Shown here piece after piece: positions 1-5,290 of a stretch of DNA of 7,590 nucleotides. The notes below the pieces were generated by a model. It saw nothing but the letters and a program-made list of their open reading frames with translations. It was not told the DNA's origin and made no database searches. The stretch is from assembly GCA_002408725.1 (NCBI GenBank), contig DHTR01000017.1, positions 26,312 to 33,901 on the forward strand, given 5' to 3'. The translations under genes and the position numbers were made by a program. Within the stretch, counting starts at the first letter, position 1. Every line of letters begins with the position of its first letter. Origin of the DNA: Pelotomaculum sp. UBA5255 (lineage in GTDB: Bacteria > Bacillota > Desulfotomaculia > Desulfotomaculales > Pelotomaculaceae).

Positions 1-86
1 ACTGCCTGGTGAAACTCCGGTTCGTTGGGATCTCTTATTGTTACCTGTTCCATTAGATCATTAATGACCTGTTTCGAAGAACTCAC
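1..86 (-). CDS. gdhA: Glutamate dehydrogenase, N-terminal fragment (cut by window edge)
   Basis: Only the first 28 codons and two bases are present. They read from a GTG at 86 leftward and continue past position 1. The peptide contains RDPNEPEFHQA at about residues 18-28. This closely matches the start of hexameric, usually NADP-dependent, glutamate dehydrogenases, where a K/R-R-DPN-x-x-EF-x-QAV segment precedes the conserved ERV-x-FRV region. The enzyme interconverts 2-oxoglutarate plus ammonium and glutamate in the cytoplasm. The GTG start is supported by a textbook GAGGAGG site at 94-100 with a 7-nt spacer. The gene points the same way as typA, but a 423-bp gap with a terminator lies between, so it is probably its own unit. 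The identity rests on a short N-terminal match, so the family is likely but the cofactor type is inferred. Confidence 0.72.
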   Translation of the reverse strand, partial: MSSSKQVINDLMEQVTIRDPNEPEFHQA

Positions 87-108
87 TGTTATTCCTCCTC
101 TTACTAAT

Positions 109-199
109 TTTAAAGCGCTAGTTCGAAAAAAGCCAAAGCCGGGGGGGGGAATCAATGTGCTGATTCCAGTCTGATCCCTTTTCGAACCAGCACTTTAAA
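109..199 (-). promoter_or_regulatory. Long nested hairpin upstream of gdhA
   Basis: Two 21-nt arms, 109-129 and 179-199, are inverted copies that differ at two positions. In minus-strand RNA both differences become G-U pairs, so the stem is continuous over 21 bp. In plus-strand RNA they would be A-C mismatches. The 49-nt interior holds a perfect 7-bp hairpin (148-154 with 161-167) and a run of nine G (141-149). The structure ends 8 nt before the gdhA ribosome binding site. No known riboswitch class is recognised. It could be an mRNA leader element or a short palindromic repeat insertion. The short flanking direct repeat CTAA (104-107 and 200-203) leaves the insertion reading open. Confidence 0.55.
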
Positions 200-465
200 C
201 TAACAAAATATTTATCACCTCCCAGCACCTAGGGTTGCGAATAATTGCCTGGAAATTTTTTCACTCGGACGCCCCGAGATAATACCTTACTTCCTGGTCA
301 ACTTGCATAATTCCTGGGTTTTTCCAGAATGTTTGAGCAAGCTTTCAAAAACTTAAGAGTATTTTATCCTTTTCAGGCACGACTATCCGGTACTAACTTA
401 TTATCATAATCCATTCTTCATAAATAAACCATAAAAAAGGAGCGGTGTAAATATATAAAACTCAT
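200..465. other. Non-coding gap between typA terminator and gdhA leader
   Basis: No open reading frame with a ribosome binding site was found in this AT-rich stretch. The gdhA promoter should lie here on the minus strand, but no clear sigma-A pair is visible. The best -10-like box (TATTAT, 279-284) has only a poor -35 partner 18 bp upstream. A minor hairpin, CTCGG/CCGAG, sits at 264-278. A GTGCTGG on the minus strand (about 222-228) repeats the same heptamer found in the outer stem arm of the gdhA upstream structure. Confidence 0.4.
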
Positions 466-506
466 AAAAAAAAATTTACCTGAATCCAGCAACACAGCTG
501 CGCAGG
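466..506 (-). terminator. Intrinsic terminator of typA
   Basis: On the minus strand, just after the typA stop, CCTG (503-506) pairs with CAGG (479-482) and an inner CAGC (497-500) pairs with GCTG (487-490). A run of nine T (466-474) follows a few bases later. The stem is interrupted, so strength is uncertain, but its position and the T-run fit a Rho-independent terminator for typA. Confidence 0.55.
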
Positions 507-509
507 CTT

Positions 510-2312
510 CTAGCTTCGGTACCGGTCGTGTTTGTTCAGCACCCGCTTGCGCATACGCAGGTTTTTCGGGGTGACTTCCAGCAGTTCGTCCACTCCGATG
601 TATTCCAGGGCTTCTTCCAAACTGAAAAGCCTGGGTTCCTCCAGGCGCAAGGCGGTCTCGGAGGTGCTGGCGCGCATGTTGGTCAGGTGCTTTTTCTTGC
701 AGACGTTAACCTCCAGATCCTGTTCCCGGGAATGCTCGCCCACAACCATGCCCTCGTAAACCCTGACGCCGGGCGTAACAAACAGGCTGCCGCGGCTCTG
801 GACCGAGTGCAGGCCATAAATGTTGGTCTCCCCGGTTTCAAAGGCAATCAGCACGCCCTGGTAGCGCCCCCGGATCTCTCCTTTGTAGGGCTCATAACCC
901 AGAAAGAGGTGGCTCATTAGCCCGTTTCCCCTGGTTTCGGATAGCAGTTGGGAACGAAAGCCGATTAACCCCCGGGCAGGGATCTTAAACTCCAGCCGAA
1001 GCTGGTCCTGGCCAAGGGAGGTCATATTGACCATCTCCCCTTTCCGCGCCCCGATGTTCTCCATCACTGCACCCATACTATCCTCTGGAATATCCACTAT
1101 AAGAAGTTCGATAGGTTCCAGCTTTTGCTCAGCATCCCACCGGAAGATGACCTCCGGTTTCGACACTTGCAGCTCAAATCCCTCTCTGCGCATGGTCTCG
1201 ATCAGGATGGACAGGTGTAGTTCCCCCCGTCCGCAGACTTGAAAGAGATCCGGGCTGCCGGTCTCCTCTACCCTCAGGCTGACGTTTCTCTCCATCTCCT
1301 TAAATAGTCTGGCCCGGAGGTGACGGGAGGTTAAATATTTGCCGTCCTGGCCGGCGAAGGGACTGTCGTTGACCATGAAGGACATCTTCATGGTCGGTTC
1401 ATCCACGGTAATGGGCTCCAACTGTTCCGGTTGGTCCTTGCAAGCCAGCGTTTCGCCGATCTTAATGTTCTCCAGTCCGGAAAAGGCTACAATCTCACCG
1501 CAGACTGCCTCCGAAACCGCTACCCTCTCCAGCCCTTCATAGGCGTAGAGCGAGCCGATGCGCCCCTGGCGCATCTTCCCGTCGTGCCCGATTACGTTCA
1601 CCTGCTGCCCGGCGGAGACCCTGCCGCGTTTGACGCAGCCGAGGCCCATCCGCCCTATAAAGTTATCGTAGTCGGTGTTGTTCACCAGCAGCTGCAGGGG
1701 TGCTTCAAGTTCACCTGCCGGCGAGGGAATGTATTTAATAATAGCTTCAAACAGGGGCTGCATATTTTTTGCAGGAAGGCCGGGTTCAGTGCTCGCCGTT
1801 CCCTCTTTAGCCGAGGTGTAAATGATCGGAAAGTCCAACTGTTCATCACCGACTTCCAGGTCGATGAACAGGTCCAGGACTTCGTCCACCACCTCTGAAA
1901 TGCGGGCGCCGTCCCGGTCTACTTTATTAATCACCACAATGGGCTTGAGGTTTAGCTGCATCGCTTTGCGCAGGACAAACCGGGTCTGGGGCATTGTGCC
2001 CTCAAAGGCGTCTACCAGCAGCAGCACGCCGTCAACCATTTTCAAAACCCGCTCAACCTCGCCTCCGAAATCGGAGTGCCCCGGGGTATCCACGATATTG
2101 ATCTTGATTTCGCCGTAATGAACCGAAGTATTTTTGGCCAGGATGGTGATGCCGCGTTCCTTTTCCAGGTCGCTTGAGTCCATTACCCTTTCGGCCACCT
2201 GCTGGTTTTCCCTGAAAATGCCGCTTTGCCTGAGCAGGGCGTCTACCAGGGTAGTTTTTCCGTGATCCACATGGGCAATGATGGCGATATTTCTAAATAG
2301 GTTTATGGACAA
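510..2312 (-). CDS. typA: Ribosome-associated translational GTPase TypA/BipA
   Basis: A 600-residue protein of normal length for TypA/BipA, a GTPase that binds the ribosome at the EF-G site and affects ribosome assembly and stress responses. The G domain shows all nucleotide-binding motifs: G1 AHVDHGKT (13-20), G2 RGITI (53-57), G3 DTPGH (75-79), G4 NKVD (129-132) and G5 SAKEG (167-171). A beta-barrel domain II and EF-G-like domains III and V follow. The family-specific C-terminal domain is marked by RGLIGFRSQLL and CKKKHLTNMRAS. The start is TTG. No other in-frame start lies between it and the GGGGG ribosome binding site, which is 10 nt upstream. An out-of-frame ATG lies closer to that site. 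The gene has its own promoter upstream and a terminator downstream, so it appears monocistronic. Confidence 0.97.
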   Translation of the reverse strand: MSINLFRNIAIIAHVDHGKTTLVDALLRQSGIFRENQQVAERVMDSSDLEKERGITILAKNTSVHYGEIKINIVDTPGHSDFGGEVERVLKMVDGVLLLVDAFEGTMPQTRFVLRKAMQLNLKPIVVINKVDRDGARISEVVDEVLDLFIDLEVGDEQLDFPIIYTSAKEGTASTEPGLPAKNMQPLFEAIIKYIPSPAGELEAPLQLLVNNTDYDNFIGRMGLGCVKRGRVSAGQQVNVIGHDGKMRQGRIGSLYAYEGLERVAVSEAVCGEIVAFSGLENIKIGETLACKDQPEQLEPITVDEPTMKMSFMVNDSPFAGQDGKYLTSRHLRARLFKEMERNVSLRVEETGSPDLFQVCGRGELHLSILIETMRREGFELQVSKPEVIFRWDAEQKLEPIELLIVDIPEDSMGAVMENIGARKGEMVNMTSLGQDQLRLEFKIPARGLIGFRSQLLSETRGNGLMSHLFLGYEPYKGEIRGRYQGVLIAFETGETNIYGLHSVQSRGSLFVTPGVRVYEGMVVGEHSREQDLEVNVCKKKHLTNMRASTSETALRLEEPRLFSLEEALEYIGVDELLEVTPKNLRMRKRVLNKHDRYRS

Positions 2313-2317
2313 AGCAT

Positions 2318-2328
2318 AATAACCCCCT
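2318..2328 (-). promoter_or_regulatory. Ribosome binding site of typA
   Basis: Minus-strand GAAGGGGG lies 10 nt before the TTG start and only 5 nt before an out-of-frame ATG (2315-2317). That ATG would encode a 4-codon peptide ending inside typA codons 2-4. The site supports the TTG start because no alternative in-frame initiator exists. Confidence 0.6.
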
Positions 2329-2341
2329 TCAAAACTTTATA

Positions 2342-2370
2342 ATTATATCAATTTATTAGAATGCCCACAA
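2342..2370 (-). promoter_or_regulatory. Sigma-A-type promoter of typA
   Basis: On the minus strand a perfect TATAAT -10 box (2342-2347) is preceded by TTGTGG (2365-2370) with a 17-bp spacer. Transcription would begin near 2335, giving a leader of roughly 23 nt before the TTG start. Confidence 0.7.
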
Positions 2371-2402
2371 CCACCCCTTAAGAGTATTTGGCTAAAAGCA
2401 GC

Positions 2403-2464
2403 CCCTGCCTGTTTGAAGGTCTTGTTTAAGAACCCCCCGGATCTTGCTCAGGCAGGGTTCTTTT
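2403..2464. other. Overlapping inverted repeats, terminator-like
   Basis: Two perfect inverted repeats share bases. CCCTGCCTG (2403-2411) pairs with CAGGCAGGG (2449-2457). AAGAACCC (2428-2435) pairs with GGGTTCTT (2455-2462), which is followed by two more T on the plus strand. The two stems exclude each other. The element lies between the secreted-protein terminator and the typA promoter, so it is not in the typA leader. It may be a second terminator or a relic. Confidence 0.45.
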
Positions 2465-2510
2465 GCTTTGCTGGGCAGCCTGTTCTTACCAGGGATAGCT
2501 TTCCTAATAT

Positions 2511-2548
2511 AAAAACCCCTGGGCTCGACTGTCGCGAGAGCAGGGGTT
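2511..2548 (-). terminator. Intrinsic terminator of the secreted-protein gene
   Basis: On the minus strand AACCCCTG (2541-2548) pairs perfectly with CAGGGGTT (2514-2521), and the T-run is completed by 2511-2515. It starts 28 bp after the stop of the 163-residue gene. This is a strong Rho-independent terminator. Confidence 0.85.
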
Positions 2549-2575
2549 AGAATAGCCTACCATTAATTAACTTTT

Positions 2576-3067
2576 TTATTTTATCTTCCAACCTGCAATC
2601 GTATAGTAATACTGGGTAATACCATCCTTATCTTTGTAATGGTGCCACTGGTATTCCAGGTTTGAATCCTGATAGAAGTAGTGCTTGACACCATTGTCAT
2701 CAATATAGTAGAACCATTCGCCATGCCGGTCAGAGTTTGTGTAACCGGCTGCGTAGTAATAATGAATGTTCCCGTTCCGATCATGATAAAACTGCCATTT
2801 ATCTGCTGTTTTGTTAGGGTGCCCCGTATAACTGGTTATACCTTTCACAAAAACCCTGTCTGAATAGTTGACTAAGCTCTTGATCATAACCGGATCTGAA
2901 GGATTGGCGTTTGAGTGATACCAGGAATAGCCCCGGATACCGTCTCCGATGGAGCCCATCTGGGCGTTGCCGTAAAAATTGATTTCTTTTACCGGACTGG
3001 CAAAGGCTGCGGCAGAAAGTGTAAGGGACATCAAGAGGGTCATAATTAGTACTATAATTTTCCGCAT
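2576..3067 (-). CDS. Secreted protein with three aromatic WxxYxDxNG repeats, unknown function
   Basis: A 163-residue protein that I cannot assign to a named family. It starts with a clear Sec signal peptide: a basic MRK, a hydrophobic stretch to about residue 22, and a likely cut after AFA (21-23). The mature part is unusually rich in Tyr, Trp and His. Residues 91-155 hold three copies of W-x-x-Y-x-D-x-[ND]-G-x-x-[HQ]-Y-[YF]-Y, beginning at W91, W118 and W141. Each probably forms a beta hairpin turning at the N/D-G pair. This recalls, but does not match, cell-wall or choline-binding repeats. There are no membrane anchor, lipobox or cysteines. The ATG is preceded by an AGGGAG site 11 nt upstream. 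A promoter, a 14-bp palindrome and a terminator of its own make it a single-gene unit. Binding to a wall or surface polymer is conceivable but unproven. Confidence 0.85.
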   Translation of the reverse strand: MRKIIVLIMTLLMSLTLSAAAFASPVKEINFYGNAQMGSIGDGIRGYSWYHSNANPSDPVMIKSLVNYSDRVFVKGITSYTGHPNKTADKWQFYHDRNGNIHYYYAAGYTNSDRHGEWFYYIDDNGVKHYFYQDSNLEYQWHHYKDKDGITQYYYTIAGWKIK

Positions 3068-3107
3068 TTGATTTGTATCTCCCTTTTAGTATAAAAGTTT
3101 GTATTTG

Positions 3108-3121
3108 CTGAGAATTCTCAG
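3108..3121. promoter_or_regulatory. 14-bp perfect palindrome, possible operator
   Basis: CTGAGAATTCTCAG is a perfect palindrome located a few bases downstream of the predicted transcription start of the secreted-protein gene. That is a usual place for a repressor site. It does not fit the consensus of LexA, Fur, PerR or the CIRCE element as I know them. Confidence 0.45.
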
Positions 3122-3130
3122 GCATATAAA

Positions 3131-3159
3131 ACTATAATGAAATCTATAAGTTAAAGCAA
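3131..3159 (-). promoter_or_regulatory. Sigma-A-type promoter of the secreted-protein gene
   Basis: On the minus strand TTGCTT (3154-3159) and TATAGT (3131-3136) are separated by 17 bp. Transcription would start near 3124, giving a leader of about 57 nt that contains the 14-bp palindrome. Confidence 0.6.
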
Positions 3160-3630
3160 GTTGTAAATTGTGGTTCGGGTGTGATAATCAAGGTTAAAAA
3201 CTAAAGCAATCAATAAATATGAAATTTTAGTGCAAGTTGGCAATAAGGTTAGGGGTTAGTTCAAATGTTGGGTATTATGATAAAGATTTAACCCGCACCA
3301 GTTATCCGGCAGATGAAGGTTTTTAGCAAATGTCTTATTAAAATCCCTGCCGCCGAAACGTGCCAACCGAGTTTAAAGAGACGCTTCAGCTTATTCATTG
3401 TATGAGAAATTTTTATGCATATATTTTTTTCAAGAGCAGGAAATTTCTCGTCAATGCCGAAATAAACTTTAAGTATGGGAAGAGCTTGTTAGCATGAAGG
3501 ATGGTAGGTAGACCCAGGCTTTACACAGATGGCAGGACGGCAGGACGGTAGGTATAGGAAACGCGGTATTTCGCCAGGTCTTTTTCGGGCATTTGTTTTT
3601 TGCTGGAAAGGGGCGTTACTGCAGTTTTTG
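3160..3630. other. Divergent non-coding region and TRAP leader
   Basis: No convincing gene is seen in this AT-rich stretch. A possible plus-strand promoter is TTGTAA (3161-3166), a 16-bp spacer and GATAAT (3183-3188). It would give a very long leader for the TRAP operon. A 9-bp inverted repeat (3404-3412 with 3441-3449) encloses a T-rich loop. At 3499-3554 there are short G-rich direct repeats. GACC (3511-3514) and GGC (3517-3519) can pair with GGTC (3577-3580) and GCC (3573-3575) to close a domain of about 70 nt. No known riboswitch is recognised. Confidence 0.35.
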
Positions 3631-3652
3631 AAACTCCTACGGGAGTTTTTTT
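3631..3652 (+). terminator. Terminator/attenuator ahead of the TRAP operon
   Basis: AAACTCC (3631-3637) pairs perfectly with GGAGTTT (3642-3648) around a UACG tetraloop closed by C-G, a very stable loop type. The T-run goes on to 3652. It lies 12 bp before the dctP ribosome binding site, so any transcript entering from upstream must pass it. A competing small hairpin, AGTTT (3623-3627) with AAACT (3631-3635), would use up its left arm. Attenuation is inferred. Termination of an unseen upstream transcript is the alternative. Confidence 0.7.
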
Positions 3653-3680
3653 GTTTGGAAAATAAAGGAGGGGGAGAAAA

Positions 3681-4769
3681 GTGAAGGTAAATTTATGGAA
3701 TAAGGAATGCCGGTTGTTTGCTAAAGTCAAAAAAGCAGGTGTATTATTCCTGGCGCTGCTGCTGCTTTCCTTTAGCGGCTGCTCGTCATCATCCCAACCG
3801 AAAGGCAGTGGTGAGGCGACCGTTGAACTCAAGCTGGCGCACTTTTTCCCGGGCACCCACCCGGCCGAGACCGAACTGATCCAGCCCTGGGCCAAAGCCA
3901 TTGAAGAGGCCACCAACGGCCAGGTTAAAATCACCAGTTACCCGAACCAGACCCTGCTGCAGGCCGATGCGATTTACGATGGGGTGGAGAACGGAATTGC
4001 CGATCTCGGTCTCTCCTGCTTCTCCTATACCCGAGGGCGTTTTCCGGTGCTCGAAGTTTTTGAGCTGCCGGGTGTGACCTACAAGAACTCCAAGGTGGCC
4101 AGCAAAGTTGCCTGGGAGGGGATCCGGCAGTTAAAACCAAAAGAAGTCCAGGACACCAAGTTGATGATGGTGCTCACCACAGGTTCTGGCGATTTGTTTA
4201 CAAAAGTTCCGGTTCGCAGCCACAGTGATCTTCAGGGGTTGGGGATCAGGGCCACCGGTCTAAGTGCGCAAACCCTGCAGGTATTAGGAGCAAATCCGGT
4301 TGCTATGCCTCAGTCGGAAGCCTACGAGGCTCTGTCCAAGGGAGTCGTCAAGGGGAACCTTGCTCCGGTGGAGGTGCTGCAGGGGTGGAAGCACGCCGAG
4401 GTCACCGAATATTTGACCTTAACGCCCTTTCTTTACAATACCTTGTTCTTTGTCACGATGAACCTCGATAAGTGGAACGCTTTAGCACCGGACGTTCAGT
4501 CGGCAATCGAAAAGGTTAATGAAGAATATTTTGAAAAAGTAGCCATGGGCTTGTGGGACAAACAAAATGAGGCTGCCTTAAAGTGGTCTGTTGAAACGAA
4601 GGGCCTGAAGGTTATTACTCTCTCCCAAGAGGAGGCAGACCGGTGGATTACCCTTGTTACACCCATCCAGGACGAGTTTGTGGCAAAAATGAATGAAAAG
4701 GGATTGCAGGGTAAGGAAGCGCTGGATATGGTCAAGGAGTTGTCCGAGAAATACAACCAGCAGTATTAG
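3681..4769 (+). CDS. dctP: TRAP transporter substrate-binding lipoprotein, DctP family
   Basis: A 362-residue extracytoplasmic binding protein of a tripartite ATP-independent periplasmic (TRAP) transporter, which captures an organic acid and hands it to the membrane subunits. It has a basic N-terminus, a hydrophobic stretch (20-31) and a lipobox-like FSGC with the lipid-bearing cysteine at C34, as expected for a monoderm. The mature part has the DctP fold signature: KLAHFFPGTHP near 51, and the segment LQGLGIRATG with R190 at the place of the conserved carboxylate-binding arginine. LGANPVAMPQSEAYEALSKGVV follows R190. The usual GVVDG is GVVKG here. The GTG start is backed by an excellent GGAGGGGG site 6 nt upstream. 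It is the first gene of dctP-dctQ-dctM. Substrate is likely a carboxylate but cannot be named from sequence. Confidence 0.93.
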   Translation: MKVNLWNKECRLFAKVKKAGVLFLALLLLSFSGCSSSSQPKGSGEATVELKLAHFFPGTHPAETELIQPWAKAIEEATNGQVKITSYPNQTLLQADAIYDGVENGIADLGLSCFSYTRGRFPVLEVFELPGVTYKNSKVASKVAWEGIRQLKPKEVQDTKLMMVLTTGSGDLFTKVPVRSHSDLQGLGIRATGLSAQTLQVLGANPVAMPQSEAYEALSKGVVKGNLAPVEVLQGWKHAEVTEYLTLTPFLYNTLFFVTMNLDKWNALAPDVQSAIEKVNEEYFEKVAMGLWDKQNEAALKWSVETKGLKVITLSQEEADRWITLVTPIQDEFVAKMNEKGLQGKEALDMVKELSEKYNQQY

Positions 4770-4798
4770 TGAAGGTGAAGTTGGGAGGTTTAACTGAA

Positions 4799-5290
4799 AT
4801 GAAGCAATTTACGGGATTGGTTACCGGGTTCAGTCGGGTGCTGGACAGAATTGCCGGGCTTTGCCTGGTGTCTGTAATGGTCCTGATTGTTACGAACATC
4901 CTCTTCCGGGTTTTTTTAAAGCGGCCGATCCTGGGGACCTACGAGTTTGCCGGCTTTTTAACTGCTACAGTGATTGGCCTGGCCCTGGCTTACTGTGCCG
5001 TGCAAAACGGCCATATTGCCGTGACCTTTGTGATGGACCGGCTGTCCTCGAGAGTGCAGGCGTTTGTAGACGCCGCCATGAACCTTTGTGCTTTCCTGTT
5101 CTGGGTTCTGGCCGCTTGGCATATTGGGAAATACGCCAACAGCATGGTCACCAACGGAGTGGTTTCACCTACGACGCAGACGCCGTTTTACCATTTTATT
5201 TATCTCATTAGCCTTGGTCTGCTGGCCCTTTGCCTGGTGCTGATGGTTAGAACCATCGAATCGGTTAAAAAGGTGGCTTTGCGCCGATGA
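4799..5290 (+). CDS. dctQ: TRAP transporter small permease, DctQ family
   Basis: A 163-residue membrane protein with four predicted helices (about 19-39, 50-68, 90-108 and 131-150), the standard layout of the TRAP small subunit that pairs with DctM. Family features include N33 with R37 after helix 1, the GTYEFAGF segment before helix 2, and the NGHIAV motif (70-75) with a following basic DRL. I chose the ATG at 4799 because GGGAGG lies 10 nt upstream. An in-frame GTG at 4769, overlapping the dctP stop by one base, would add 10 residues but has no ribosome binding site. Its stop overlaps the dctM start in ATGA, indicating translational coupling. Confidence 0.93.
   Translation: MKQFTGLVTGFSRVLDRIAGLCLVSVMVLIVTNILFRVFLKRPILGTYEFAGFLTATVIGLALAYCAVQNGHIAVTFVMDRLSSRVQAFVDAAMNLCAFLFWVLAAWHIGKYANSMVTNGVVSPTTQTPFYHFIYLISLGLLALCLVLMVRTIESVKKVALRR

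Noticed and set aside
119..190. GTTCGAA motifs resembling a tRNA T-loop in the gdhA upstream region
   Set aside because: No acceptor stem, anticodon arm or CCA-proximal pairing could be built on either strand.
528..2118. Several plus-strand open frames of 67-155 codons opposite typA
   Set aside because: They lie antisense to a clear TypA gene, have no ribosome binding sites or recognisable domains, and are explained by its codon pattern.
3512..3526. Match to the -35 region of the E. coli lac promoter (CCAGGCTTTACAC)
   Set aside because: No -10 box is found at 16-18 bp, so it does not form a promoter; similarity is taken as chance.
3632..3645. ACTCCTACGGGAG resembles a conserved 16S rRNA segment
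   Set aside because: Surrounding bases do not match 16S rRNA; the short match comes from the UACG-capped terminator stem.
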